Below are positions 20,850 through 31,469 of a stretch of DNA of 64,000 nt, piece by piece. Position 1 is the stretch's first letter. The number at the start of each line of letters is the position of its first letter. The stretch is from Isoetes taiwanensis (taxonomy: Eukaryota > Streptophyta > Lycopodiopsida > Isoetales > Isoetaceae). The stretch is taken from assembly GCA_021234155.1 (NCBI GenBank), contig JAJEKV010000026.1, positions 4,523,713 through 4,587,712 on the forward strand, given 5' to 3'. The position numbers and the translations under genes are program-made. The notes under the pieces are model-generated. The model was not told the DNA's origin. It worked only from the letters and a program-made list of their open reading frames with translations, and searched no databases.

Positions 20850-21839
20850 TCAAAGCTTATCGGCGAGCTTGGAGAAGGACACTTCCATTTTTTCCAACAA
20901 TGCTACCTTGCGCTCCTCCAATGAAGCCATGTGAGCCATTTGGCCCAAAAATTCCTTCCTGCCATCTTTGATTTCTTGAAGAACTAGATTCTTCTTCCTC
21001 CCAATGTCTCTACGCTTTGTCACGCTAGGTTTTTCTTCTACCTCTTCTTCACCTTCCAACTTTATCGAGGACTCATTGCTATTCGAGATGGAACCACCAT
21101 GGACAGCTTTGCGCACATTGGCTCTATTGGCCATGTACTCATCAATTAAGTTATAATATTGACACTCCTCAGCTCTATTATTCCCAGAAACATTGTTGTG
21201 GGCCTTATCAGCCATGTACTTTGCCCATAATGCTTTCCATTTTTTCCTACAAGCTTGGTGGTCCTTGTCAAAATCAGGGCATGCGGCCACAAGCTTAGTA
21301 TAAACAGCGCTCCAAAGGTTGACACCTTGTTTTGGTGGTTTTGAAAACTCGTCTTGCATCTCACATCTGATGTGAATCAAGGCAACTGTCCACTTGTCCT
21401 CCCATCTTGCGAACTTGCTAGGAGCATCTACTTTCTCATCTCCGTTTGCTCCTACATCTCCTTTTCTCTTTTTAGTCAATGCACGTTGCCGCTTAATTGG
21501 TTGGGATTTATGTGGAGGAACAACCTCAGGTGATGGCAGAGGAGAAGAGAGGTAAGGTGGTTGAGAGTTTGGATTAAGTGCTGCGCTTGAGTGCGCAGTA
21601 GGAAAAGTGTATGGCACTGGAATCGGATAATGGGTCAGAGGAGGAACATATCCTTCATGGGGAATCTGAGAGTAAGTACCAGCAGCAGCGTAAGTAGTGG
21701 TAAGAAATGGATTTGGAAGTTGGGAACGGCGTGCTGGAAGTTTCACAAGACGCACTACATTTGGTTCAACATATGAAAGAGAGGCTTGAGATTCTTGAGT
21801 GGAGAAGACAATGTCAATTGGGGAATCCATGGAATCCAT
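20850..21839 (-). CDS. Myb/SANT (trihelix)-like ORF1 of the PIF/Harbinger element, 329 residues
   Basis: An uninterrupted frame starting MDSMDSPIDIVFS. Residues about 1-115 are proline/serine-rich, then a basic stretch (KSQPIKRQRALTKKRKG) that may be a nuclear signal. The trihelix-like domain follows (about 140-225) with the spaced tryptophans FARWEDKW, NLWSAVY and CRKKWKALWAKYM. The last 70 residues are charged and helical (KDGRKEFLGQMAHMASLEE), probably a coiled coil. In plant PIF/Harbinger elements a Myb-like protein brings the transposase into the nucleus and to DNA. The same strand, proximity and order fit that role. A host trihelix transcription factor is the alternative. Unlike the transposase it has no visible damage. 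Confidence 0.75.
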   Translation of the reverse strand: MDSMDSPIDIVFSTQESQASLSYVEPNVVRLVKLPARRSQLPNPFLTTTYAAAGTYSQIPHEGYVPPLTHYPIPVPYTFPTAHSSAALNPNSQPPYLSSPLPSPEVVPPHKSQPIKRQRALTKKRKGDVGANGDEKVDAPSKFARWEDKWTVALIHIRCEMQDEFSKPPKQGVNLWSAVYTKLVAACPDFDKDHQACRKKWKALWAKYMADKAHNNVSGNNRAEECQYYNLIDEYMANRANVRKAVHGGSISNSNESSIKLEGEEEVEEKPSVTKRRDIGRKKNLVLQEIKDGRKEFLGQMAHMASLEERKVALLEKMEVSFSKLADKL

Positions 21840-22321
21840 GCCTACAACAATTTGAACAAGAAAGGAATAAAATTAAGCAATCCTACACAGTATGATGTAT
21901 TGAATCAATGGAAATGGAAATGTATGAAATGGATCAATAAAACTGTTACTGTAATTGTAATTGGAGAAGATTTTAAGAACTAAACTACTTACTTGAATTC
22001 TTTCACAAATCCTTGGAATCTGTGTTGATGCAAGTCCTAGTATATAAAATCCTGTAAGGACTTCCTTCCTGGAAACGAAAAACCTCTGCAATTAGAACTT
22101 CCCAATATCAGTGAAACCTCAGCAAATTATTAAAACTTCTCAAAACCTCAACAATTTATGGCTCTGCACCTCCTGTTGTGTACGACAGCTTCTCAAATCC
22201 TGTTTTGCTCCACTCTCTATATGGAACTTTATAGCTCACAGGACCCAATTCACGGGCTTCCCAGAGGGCGGGAAGAGCACGTAGAAGCAGAAATTTTCTT
22301 GCCCCGTTTCAAAAAAACTTG
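21840..22321. other. 5' flank of the Myb-like ORF
   Basis: No gene recognised. The Harbinger 5' end should lie here; GCCCCGTTTCAAAAAAACTT near 22303 resembles a PIF-type terminal repeat, but I found no matching inverse copy near 17.0-17.6 kb. Confidence 0.35.
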
Positions 22322-22670
22322 GCTAAAGTAAATGGAAAAAATTGGAAAAATGATAATAAATTTAGCTTACCTCTTTTCGGGACTGCACCAACCTTGAAGC
22401 TCTTTAGCCAAACGCTAGAAAGTAAGAGAGTGAAATTTTGTGATGTTTAGCTAAATCATAGAAACTTTTAGAATGAATTTCGGGCCAGTTTAGCTAACAT
22501 CATTCTAGTTTATATGAAATATGTGATTAGTAGTTTAGTTTCTAGCATTATGAATTAATTTGAGTCCTAGACTTTGCTAGTTAGCATTATTTTAGAATGT
22601 TTTCACAAAGAAAATGACCAAAATAAATGGAATATATTGAAAAAAGGTATCGTAATTTGGCTTAGAAGAA
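22322..22670. repeat. Tandem repeat unit A and the start of unit B, split by the LINE
   Basis: Unit A begins GCTAAAGTAAATGGAAAAA (22322) and includes TTTAGCCAAACGCTAGAAAG (about 22402). The start of a second unit (CCAAAATAAATGGAATAT) appears at 22618, about 296 bp later. The rest of unit B reappears after the LINE at 27080-27240. Confidence 0.6.
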
Positions 22671-22901
22671 GATACAGAACTATTATTATATAGGCGCTTA
22701 ACCTAGGCGCCTGAATTAGTTTCGGGAAAGCTCCAGATCCAGCGAACAGATACAGTGATACAGGTGGCTCCAGCGAACAGTACAGTCCGGAACTGACTTC
22801 CGGAACTGGTGGCCCGAACATTAAAGAACAGGTTATTTGGGGGGCCGGAAATTTGTTTTCACAGGCTATAAACCAACAGCAAAAACTGATCCGGATCCCT
22901 T

Positions 22902-23699
22902 ATGACGAACAAAACAAAGCTCAAAAAACCACAGTTGACAGAAGAGGATTCCCAGATTGATACTGATGACACAGACTTACTGAAATTGGTTCTACAAATA
23001 TCTAGTGATCTAAAAATTATGGCAATGGAGATGAAAGCTTCAAGGGAAGAGCAAAAGAAAATGGCAGCAGACTTGAAGGCATCAAGAGAGGAGGTGAGTG
23101 CTCTTACAGCAGATTTGAAAGCATCCAGGGAGGAGATTAAGGCAGCACGTGAAGAAATATATAAGCTGAAAAATGGCATTGATGAACTTGAAGAAAAGGT
23201 TGGAGAACTGCAAGATGACCAAAGCCCTCCATCAGGTTATGGCAATCCACCCACAGACCAATTAGTAGCACAAATTACTTCCTCAATCGGGAACCAATTG
23301 TCTGAACAAGAGGATAAAGCATCAAGGTCCAAAAATATAATAGTAGTTGGTCTCAATGAGGAAGAAGGAGAAAATGCTTCAGAAATAGTGGACGATTTCT
23401 TCCAGAACACTAGGCATCTTGCAAATCCTGGACATATTTACTGTAGAAGAATTGGCAAGAGAATACATGGTCGCTCAAGGCCAATTTTGCTCAAGTTTGG
23501 AAACCTGGAAACAAGAACACGGGTTATGCAGCACAAAAGTCATCTAAAAGGCCATAAAATATGGCTCAACGATGATCTTACTCCACAGCAACAGAAAGAA
23601 CGCAAATTGCTTCTAGAAGAAGTACGAAAATTGAAAGATGAAGGTAAACAAGCTTATATTGTGAATAGTAAACTAGTGATTAGAAACCGGGATGTATAG
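22902..23699 (+). CDS. LINE ORF1: coiled-coil, RNA-binding-like protein, 265 residues
   Basis: Starts MTNKTKLKKPQLTEEDSQ. Residues about 25-110 form a long coiled coil built of repeats of the LKASREE type. After a short linker, residues about 145-250 (KNIIVVGLNEEEGENASEIV ... CRRIGKR ... RPILLKF ... HKIWLNDDLTPQQQKERKLL) have the layout of the RRM plus C-terminal domain of LINE ORF1 proteins. Such proteins coat the element RNA as a trimer and act as nucleic-acid chaperones. The frame is intact and ends at TAG just before the endonuclease. Confidence 0.75.
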   Translation: MTNKTKLKKPQLTEEDSQIDTDDTDLLKLVLQISSDLKIMAMEMKASREEQKKMAADLKASREEVSALTADLKASREEIKAAREEIYKLKNGIDELEEKVGELQDDQSPPSGYGNPPTDQLVAQITSSIGNQLSEQEDKASRSKNIIVVGLNEEEGENASEIVDDFFQNTRHLANPGHIYCRRIGKRIHGRSRPILLKFGNLETRTRVMQHKSHLKGHKIWLNDDLTPQQQKERKLLLEEVRKLKDEGKQAYIVNSKLVIRNRDV

Positions 23700-23701
23700 G
23701 G

Positions 23702-24632
23702 ATGCGTGGCCCCCCGGATTCTAGTTTGGAATGTGCATGGCTTGAGCGAGAGTACGATTGTAAGCAATTTGCAGATGTTATGTGCTTGCTTTCACGGAAA
23801 CTTGGGAACACGAAACCAATAGATTATTGGATATACCAGGATTTATTTTGTTAGATTCAGTCTGGAACTTTCAAGACATAAGTAGAAGAGGATGGGGCGG
23901 CATTGCATGCTATATTCGGAAGGATATCGGCAAAGCGGTTACATTAGTAAGCAAAGATAAGTTCTCACAATACATTTGGCTGAAAATTCTTTCGGGTATT
24001 ACTGTGGTTTATGTAGCAATTGTCTACTTTGCTCCTTTGGATCCATATCCAGCATCTATATATGGGACTGACGGACTGAGTGTAGAAGATCCTCTTATGC
24101 ATCTTGCAGATGATATATCAACATATAAACAGAATGGAAAGGTTTTTATTGCCGGAGACTTGAATGGGAGAATTGGGAACAATCAAGCTGCATTGCTTTC
24201 AGGTGGTCATGTTTTGTGGCTGAATGAGCATTCAGATGGTTTGCTTTGCTTGGCCACCCACAATCACCGAATCTGATAAAGAATAAAATGGGTACGCATG
24301 TTCTTGCTCTATGTGAGTCCTTCAATTTCATTGTATACAATGGACTTGTGAGATTTCCAGGTACAAATTGTTTCACGTGCATACAACCAAATGGAAATAG
24401 TACTATTGATCTCTTGTTAGGAGATCCGGATGCAATTGGGTATGTGACCGATTTTAAGTTCTTGGAAAGAAATCCAGATTCTGATCATGTGCCTTTTATG
24501 TTTCAATTAAATGCCCATATTGTTAAGCGTCCACCTGATGTCTCTCCTCCTCAAAAAATAAAGCTTACCTATAAACTGGCAGATAAATATGGAAGCGCAT
24601 TGAGTGCTAAACTAGAAGAGATTCATTTTTAG
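23702..24632 (+). pseudogene. LINE ORF2, endonuclease domain split by frameshifts
   Basis: Family: apurinic/apyrimidinic-type endonuclease that nicks the target DNA. The start RILVWNVHGLS lies in one frame (about 23715), then the frame changes near 23780 to LAFTETW (metal-binding Glu), IAGDLNGRIGNN near 24150 and a further change near 24240-24280, where a third frame carries DSDHVPFMF (the SDH motif, near 24480). A TAG at 24630-24632 separates it from the reverse transcriptase. Confidence 0.75.
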
Positions 24633-24659
24633 GAATCCCTAGAAGAAAAGAGCAGGAGA

Positions 24660-26947
24660 TTGACTGATGCTATAATTGATACAGCAGGTGATATATTTGG
24701 TTATGCTTCAAGTAGGAAGAGACGTCATAGTAAATGGTTTGACGTAGATTGCCTCAAGGCAAAAAAAGAGTGCATGAAATCTATAGATTCTCTTGTTCAC
24801 AAGCAGTATAAAAATTTGGTCAAGCAAAAAAAAAGAGATTGGAAGCGCCGACACCAGGAAAGGATCATTCAAGAAGTGGACATAGATCCAAGAAGATTCT
24901 GGAACAGGTCATCTAAGCAGACAGAAATTGGAGATATAACAAGAGATGATCTTCTCTTTTTGGTCTCAGAATTATATAGCACAGTAGATACAGGTAATTT
25001 GGATTGCGCAGGAGAAGCTATACCCATATTCACGGAACAAGATGTACAAATAGCCCTACAAAAAATGAAAAATGGACGTGCTTGTGATTCAAGAGGTATG
25101 TCAATTGAGTTTTTTAAATGGGGAGGAAACGAGCTTTGTAGCCTTTTGGCAGATCTATGCAATGAAGCACTCTTGAGAGGATATTTCCGTACAGAATGGT
25201 GTCTAAATAGAGTTGTACCCGTGCATAAGACTGGTGATAAGGATGACATTAAAAATTATAGAACCATTCTAGTGAGCAATGTATTTGCTAAATTATTTGC
25301 AGCAATGCTTGAACTTAAGATTACATGCTGGGCAGAAGAACAAAACATAAGAGCACCGGGACAGGCAGGCTTTCGTACAGATCACTCTACCCTGGATCAC
25401 CTAGTCACTTTGAGAGTGCTCACGGAAGGTGCCAAAGGTACAGGCAATAAGAGATTTTTAGCATTTATAGATCTTACTAAAGCCTTTGATAGAGTGAATC
25501 GCATGCATCTTGCTGAAAGACTTGAATTGTTGCAAGTCCATGTTGAATTGCGAAAAGCTGTTGCTTGTCTCTATAATGAAGTTTTGGTTGAGCTTTCTTT
25601 TCCTTTTTCTGGATCTGAAAAAATCAATAATACAATTGGAGTTAAACAGGGCTGCCCGTGCTCTCCTACTCTTTTTGGTTTGCTTATAGATGAGCTCGAA
25701 TGTTGGATGACAAGGCTAGGTGGCATGGGAGCAAGGCTTGGGAAATATATACTGCAATTGCTAATGTTTGCAGATGATATAGTATTAATTTCAAGGGATG
25801 CAAGTGGGTTACAGAGACACTTGGACGTGCTTGAGTCCTTTTGTTCCTCTAAGCAAATGCAAATTAATGTAAATAAGTCAAAAATTATGGTGTTTGGCGG
25901 CAAGGATTTCACTATATTTACAGTGGGCGGTGCTCCTTTGCAAAAGGTGACAGAATATAAATATCTTGGGATTGATATGACATGTAATTACAGATGGACA
26001 AGGACGGCTCAGAAACGTGCTTCAGGAGGATTGCGGGCCTTTTATGGTATGATTTATCAATGTAGGCTTAATAATTTGAACATTGGAAGTTACGAAGATT
26101 GCTTTTTGGAGTTCAAGTGAAACCAGCTATTCTATATGGCAGCCCAGTATGGGGCCCTGGGTTATCCCGAAAATGCTGGAATGACATTGAGAATGTGTAG
26201 AAGTGTTTTTTATTAAGTGAGCTTGGTGTAAAGCCACAAACTCCATATTGCATGATGTTGGCTGAGACAGGCATGTTACCCTTAGAAGTGGAAGCCCTAT
26301 GCAGAACAATAACTTTTGTTAATAGGGTTCTCACAATGGAAGTGGATAGATTTCCTCGCCTAACCCTTGAACAATCCAAGGATAAGGGGTGGTATTGTGA
26401 AGTGAGAAAATGGAGTACCAAGTGGCTTGGACAAAATGTGTGGCCGAAGTCAACTAAGTACAAAGAAGTTTATGGGGAGGTGAAGGCTTGTGCCCTGAAG
26501 GAAATGTGGAAGCTTGAACCTGACGGAGATGTTGAAAAAAGGTTCTATCTTGATGATATAAATAAGCTGGACACATATGAAGAACAAGAGTATTTGCTTG
26601 CAAACATCAACAGAAAGAACCACATGTTAATTTCACAGTTGCGGTTATCATCGCATCACCTACATGTTGAAACAGGTAGATGGAATGGAACACCCCGAAG
26701 TGAGAGATTTTGCCTAGGATGCCTAGATCCTGAAGTTGAAACAGAGAAGCACGCATTTCTGGAATGTTCAGCTTATGAGAATATTAGAACCAAATATGAT
26801 ATACAGAGCCAGACCTTGAGAGAGCTACTAGAAATACCTGCACATAAGTTAAGTGCTTATCTTAGAGATGTTTGGATGGAGCGTACAGACATTATAAACT
26901 TATTTAATCTTATGGATAGTTTTGATATTTCAGGTGCTTCGGATTGA
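24660..26947 (+). pseudogene. LINE ORF2, reverse transcriptase and C-terminal region
   Basis: 24660-26120 is an open frame of 486 residues with the fingers (KMKNGRACDSRGMSIEFFKW), VVPVHKTGDKDDIKNYRTI, AGFRTDHSTLDHLVTLRVL, the palm FIDLTKAFDRV, GVKQGCPCSPTLFGLLIDEL, and an intact catalytic box LLMFADDIVLIS. The frame then shifts near 26100 and meets a TAG at about 26198, but the C-terminal region is recognisable to 26947 (LAETGMLPLEVEAL; then RFCLGCLDPEVETEKHAFLE, a C-x2-C...H-x4-C motif usual in LINEs). Catalytic residues are kept though the protein is broken. Confidence 0.85.
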
Positions 26948-27016
26948 GTGCATATATTACATTGCATTACATTATGTATTTTGTTTGCCATAGAGGCCTG
27001 GGGGCCTAAATGGCTT

Positions 27017-27044
27017 GATAAATAAATTAAATTAAATTAAATTA
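27017..27044 (+). repeat. AAATT-type tandem tail of the LINE
   Basis: Several copies of ATTAA/AAATT at the 3' end of the LINE, as in LINEs that end in short tandem repeats instead of poly(A). Confidence 0.6.
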
Positions 27045-27079
27045 TTTTCTGTTGGCCACACCATAGAAATTTTTTGGTT

Positions 27080-27240
27080 GATGTTTGGGTTAGTTTAGCT
27101 AAACGCTAGAAAGTATGAGAGGAAAAATGTGTAGAGTTTAGCTAAACCACAGAAAGTTTTGGGATTAATATCGAGCAAGTTTACTTAAAGTCATTCTGGC
27201 TAATAAGAAATATGCGATTAGTAATTTATTCCCTGAGGTG
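27080..27240. repeat. Remainder of tandem unit B after the LINE
   Basis: Matches 22400-22560 in direct orientation: TTTAGCTAAACGCTAGAAAG, then GTTTAGCTAAACCACAGAAA, then ATATGCGATTAGTA. Divergence is appreciable. Confidence 0.65.
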
Positions 27241-27456
27241 GACCTATCATGGAAACCATAAAAGTTAGTAACAAATTGCTGCCTAGATGCGGGGTTGATT
27301 TGGCAGTCTTTATGGATTGAATGAGATGTAAGAATGAAAAATGAGATGAATTTGAATAATACGGAGAGCAAGCAGATGAATAATAAGAAAAATCAAATTC
27401 TTTATGCTTTTTTTTTTACGCACTTTTTATAAATTTTTCCCTCCCTTATTATGCTA

Positions 27457-27487
27457 TTAGAAAAAGTGCCCAGCGTTGCTGGGCTTT
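27457..27487 (-). mobile_element. Diverged Helitron-type 3' terminus
   Basis: On the minus strand: hairpin GCCCAGC-AAC-GCTGGGC, then ACTTTTT, then CTAA and T. It has the same loop and geometry as the GCCCGGC family, with compensating changes in the stem, but a different final CTAA. No TC...TTAAAA start follows it. Confidence 0.5.
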
Positions 27488-27710
27488 TCGTCGAGAATAA
27501 ATTAAAATTTTGTGAAATATGGTTGAGGACATTTAGTTGGGTATATATGGTCATTAGATGTAAAGTTATTGATTAGATTCTAGGTATTGTCTATTGGAAA
27601 TAAAAGCTAATGTAGTTCAAGCACATGTATTCTATAAATGTTGGACCTTGAAACTATGCTTTGGGGATTGTGGCATTAGCTTTATCAAAAACATATTTGT
27701 TTCTATATCA

Positions 27711-27930
27711 ATATATTCTTCAAACAATGGTGTCCCTGGTTTTCAACGACTTTCAACGTCCTTATATAAGGTCAACATTGACTTGATTTATTCTTTTGAG
27801 ATGCCTTATGTGTCAACATAAACTTCAAAGTGATGGTGTCCTTGGTTTTCATCTCAAACATACTCCACACAACATCATTTTGTAACGCCAACACTATTAG
27901 ATTTATTCTTATGAGATGTCCTATATCCCA
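27711..27930. repeat. Diverged tandem duplication, unit about 115 bp
   Basis: Two units share ATGGTGTCCYTGGTTTTCA, GTCAACATT-like / CCAACACTA words and TTTATTCTTNTGAGATGYCC. The rest of 27241-28309 has no recognisable gene. Confidence 0.55.
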
Positions 27931-28309
27931 TATTTAATAGAACTACAGATGTAGCAGGTCAACTGGACATGGTGGTCTTCTTGTATTTTTCTTCTCGAGA
28001 AAAATTCAAGGTTTTCAACCTTTAATTTCAACTAATATGTGTAATTGTTTCGAAGCTCACTGAAATTTTTAAACAAAGTTGCATGCACCAACATAAACCT
28101 ATAACTCCAAGTCGAGCAAGGATCGACACAACTACATTGCCTGACAAAACACCCTTAGGAATCTCAACTGCCAAAAACTGAGGAGAGAACTCCAATGATT
28201 GCCTTTGCAAGCATTTATATCAAGAGGAAAAACAGACTCTATAGCCTTGCCTTGGAGATTGTTGGTACCTTTTGCAGCAACATTTTCACTTTGAGCGATT
28301 ATACATCTT

Positions 28310-28321
28310 GTGTAGCTTTTC
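28310..28321. repeat. Left target-site duplication of the ORF1-only retroposon
   Basis: GTGTAGCTTTTC, repeated exactly at 29865-29876 directly after the poly(A). Confidence 0.85.
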
Positions 28322-29864
28322 TACACGATTGCTTCTGTTCTGATGCTGTGGCTAGGACGCTTTCTACACGATTTAGCGATTGGATCAAACGTGATTTGAC
28401 ATCCAGTGTGCAATCTGCTCGTGTATCTGCTGCATTGAATATTATGGTGCTCGTATTTAAATGAGTTACAAGCACAAGATGATCGTATGGATGTTCAGTT
28501 GCCTCCTGAAGGTGTATTCTATGAGATACAGCAGTGTTCAAATGCTTTTACACAGGCTGGCCTACCGGTTGTCGAAATTGATCATAATGCTCATTTGCAG
28601 TGTGTTCAAAACCTTGTGTCTCATGCAGTTGTTTGCCATTTCACTGGACAGTTTTTGGATCTCAGGAGAGTTGGATTCTGGCTAAAACATCACCTTCAGA
28701 GACTGGGTCTTCCTCACTATGCGTCTCTAAAAGTTTTGGATAAAGATAATAATTTCTTTTTGGTCATGTTTGACTCTTCACTTGCAGTTGACAGGCTTGT
28801 GGAGCGTGATGTTGATCCTCTTTGGGGACATTATCTTCTATATCAGGTGTATTCTCCTGGATTCTTGCCAAGTAAGTCTGGTGCATTGCGCATGCCTTGT
28901 TGGCTTGCCTTAGAGGATTTTCCACTAGAACTGCAAGTGTGTGATTTTATGATTGTTATTGCCAATGGATTGGGTATGCATCTTGCCCATTCTATTGTTA
29001 ATGGTCCTCGAATTTGTGTATCTCTTCCTACTTGTGTCTCTATTCCCCAGTCAGTAGTGGTCAAAAGTGGTCCACTTTTTTTCAAGTACAGACTACGTCT
29101 GCTTAATGGACCTGAGCTTGCCAAGATGTTTCCCAATGTTGAGGCTTTCGCTACTTACAGGTCTAGGCATACCTTTGTCTCTACCTCCCCAATTGCTCCT
29201 ATCCCGTGTCACATGACAGCCACTTCATTCGAGTGTCGTGTTGTATCATCTTCTTCCCCATCTGCCTCTGCACTAGTTAATCCGCCAGTATTACCAGCTC
29301 GTGTGCCTTCTTCTCTAGCTATTTCTGCACCATCGCCTTCTTTGAGTGCATCTCCATCTCAGTCTATATCAGTAGACCCTCTTAATGAGGATCAACACTC
29401 TCGTCTCCTGGACATTGCTCACAAGCAAGAATTATTGGAAGAAGGATGGTCTACTCCACGCTTGAAGAAGCTTGCACGTCGCAAGAATAGCTCGGCTCCT
29501 CAATCTGCGTTAGTTCACTCTGTAGCGTCAGTATCTGCTACGATTGTTACAGTGGATGTCCATGATTCAGTGGCATTGAGACACCAGGGAGCAGACCAAG
29601 TTGCTATTAATGATTCTATGGATGTGGAAGTTCGACCTGGTTAAAGTAACTTTTCTATAAATATGATTATATATTATTCTTCTCTTTGTAGGAGAGGAAA
29701 ATAGTGTGAACTGCATTATACTGTCATGCTTAGATGGGTGGCCCTGCTCAGTTGGATCTGATTGTCCACTGGGTTTTTTATTCATGTCTCTGCATTGTAT
29801 TATGTATTATGATGGAGTGTTATTAATAAAGTTTGACGTCCTTCAAAAAAAAAAAAAAAAAAAC
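28322..29864 (+). mobile_element. Retroposed element with poly(A) carrying only a DUF4283-like ORF1
   Basis: About 1.54 kb delimited by a perfect 12-bp target duplication. The 3' end has AATAAA (29825-29830) and an A run (29845-29863), so the copy was made from a polyadenylated RNA by target-primed reverse transcription. There is no reverse transcriptase or endonuclease. It resembles an ORF1-only, non-autonomous relative of an L1-type LINE; a retrocopy of a host DUF4283 gene is the other reading. Confidence 0.8.
28487..29644 (+). CDS. DUF4283-like gag/ORF1 protein, 385 residues
   Basis: Open from ATG at 28487 (MDVQLPPEGVFYEIQQ) to TAA. Residues about 45-165 have the DUF4283 layout common in plant L1 ORF1 proteins and their host relatives: VCHFTGQFLDLRRVGFWLK, then VLDKDNNFFLVMF, then MPCWLALEDFPLELQ. 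The middle and C-terminal parts are rich in Ser, Pro and Val (about 255-320), followed by EEGWSTPRLKKLARRKNSS, a basic stretch. Coding-like sequence continues upstream in the +1 frame (RTLSTRFSDWIKRDLTSSVQ, about 28355-28415), so the original start may lie before 28487 with a frameshift between. No zinc knuckle was seen. Confidence 0.7.
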   Translation: MDVQLPPEGVFYEIQQCSNAFTQAGLPVVEIDHNAHLQCVQNLVSHAVVCHFTGQFLDLRRVGFWLKHHLQRLGLPHYASLKVLDKDNNFFLVMFDSSLAVDRLVERDVDPLWGHYLLYQVYSPGFLPSKSGALRMPCWLALEDFPLELQVCDFMIVIANGLGMHLAHSIVNGPRICVSLPTCVSIPQSVVVKSGPLFFKYRLRLLNGPELAKMFPNVEAFATYRSRHTFVSTSPIAPIPCHMTATSFECRVVSSSSPSASALVNPPVLPARVPSSLAISAPSPSLSASPSQSISVDPLNEDQHSRLLDIAHKQELLEEGWSTPRLKKLARRKNSSAPQSALVHSVASVSATIVTVDVHDSVALRHQGADQVAINDSMDVEVRPG

Positions 29865-29876
29865 GTGTAGCTTTTC
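29865..29876. repeat. Right target-site duplication of the ORF1-only retroposon
   Basis: GTGTAGCTTTTC, identical to 28310-28321. Confidence 0.85.
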
Positions 29877-30116
29877 ACAAGTTGGCACCATAATAATTCC
29901 ACTATTCACCACCTATTTCCAAAGGTCTTTATCTTAATATTGCATTAGATTCATATAGAGGATATAGGAAAAGAGTACCAAATTAGTGGATCACCCAATC
30001 CAACTATAGTTGATACGAACAAATAAATAAAGGTCAAAGAACTTACGGATAAGAATTTTTGAATATGTTAATTTATGAAACACTTTAAATAGAATATGGA
30101 ACTATGTTAAACTTAG

Positions 30117-30560
30117 CAATTGCAATAGTGGTTTACATGGAAAATGAATTCATCTGGATGCTTTGCAACACGCATTTACTAGACTCGTCCAGGCCCACAG
30201 CCAATGGATAATGTACCAAGTCTAATGCGGCAAAAGCACTTTGTGAGCATTTTGCCAAAGTTAGCATTCCCAAATCTCAAGGAGACTTGTATAGAACTGG
30301 AGCTCCATGTCATTGGAACCTTAAATTTGCCTCTTCAATATAAGCATTCCTTAATTAGAAAAGCTGCAAGCCAATAGCAGCTTATATGAAAAATGAATCC
30401 ATCTGAATGCTTGCAATAAACATGTGCTAAACTTGTCCAGATCCAATTAAGACTATTGGGCCAAAAGCACTTGTGTAACATTTTGCCAAAGTTGGCATTC
30501 ATATAAACTGAAGCTCTATCTCATTGAAACACTCAACATAAACACTCCTTATTTAGATGA
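30117..30560. repeat. Diverged tandem duplication, unit about 245 bp
   Basis: Two units share ACATGGAAAATGAATTCATC / ATATGAAAAATGAATCCATC, CTTGTCCAG, GCAAAAGCACTT / CAAAAGCACTTGTG and CATTTTGCCAAAGTTRGCAT. The surrounding 29877-31940 has no recognisable gene. Confidence 0.65.
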
Positions 30561-31469
30561 CATGCAGGAGAAGCAAATGCTCATGATTGTTAGCTAAACA
30601 AATTCAATGCTAAAAAAACAATATCTAATACCCTTGCACTAACCAAGAATAAAAAAGAGTGCTATTTAAAACTCCTTGCATTCACATACCAAATCAACTG
30701 TGGATTAACAATGAAGGAATGAATTTGCAAAGTTTAAGTATGTCTGTCATTGTAAGGAAGAAATTTGCAAACTTTAAGTATGTCTTTGTTGTCTGGGACT
30801 CAAACCTATCAACAAACATGTTAGTTCCAGCTTCTGGACTCCATCAAAATTCTTCTTAACCCACAAGAAGGAAGATTGCATATGACTCTGCCTGGGGTTC
30901 TTGTTCTTGCCGGGGGTTCTTGTTCTAGGACCCTTACATAATCCTTAATTCCCTGAATACAACATGGAAGGGAGCGCGAACAAGCAAAATATTATTTGCA
31001 TCCCTGGTTGATCTGGAACCCTGGTTGCTGATGGCGGCTCTGGCATTGTGATTTATGATCTGGAACCCTGGTTGCTTATTATACGAGGAACAAGATATAG
31101 CACTGTGTTGATAATTCAGCAACAAGTTGCCAAGACTTTGGGCAGTTGCTGTAAAGCATCTGATATAGAATCTATAAATCTCTAAATTAACAGATTCTAA
31201 ATATCTATAGGTTACTAATCTAAAATCCACAGGCAGTATGTAGTATTTTTGGGTTGCCCCTAAGGGGCAAACCCTTGTTTATGTGGGTTTATGGCATATC
31301 CAAGTATATGTCGGCATATGCCTAAGATATGCTGATGACTGCTCGAAACTGGCTGTTGCCAGTAAACTGGCGGTCAGTTATGAAGTTGTCGAAGCTAGCC
31401 GTCATTCAAGAGTACTAATTCAGCAATGGACCTTAGCATGATGCAGACGCTCCGACAGGTTTAGCGTTT

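Larger units (their letters stand above)
22690..27050 (+). mobile_element. Non-LTR retrotransposon (LINE) with ORF1 and ORF2, decayed
   Basis: A near full-length copy: a 5' leader (about 22690-22901), an ORF1 coiled-coil protein, then apurinic-type endonuclease, reverse transcriptase and a cysteine/histidine C-terminal region, ending in a short AAATT-type tandem tail (27017-27044). ORF2 is broken by at least three frame changes and one TAG. The 3' tail of short tandem units instead of poly(A) separates it from the L1-type element at the window start. It is inserted in a tandem repeat (22322-22670 / 27080-27240). Confidence 0.85.

Noticed and set aside
22402-27240. Direct repeats on both sides of the LINE taken as LTRs
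   Set aside because: They are not at the element ends, lack TG...CA borders, and are explained by a tandem duplication that also has a partial copy at 22618.
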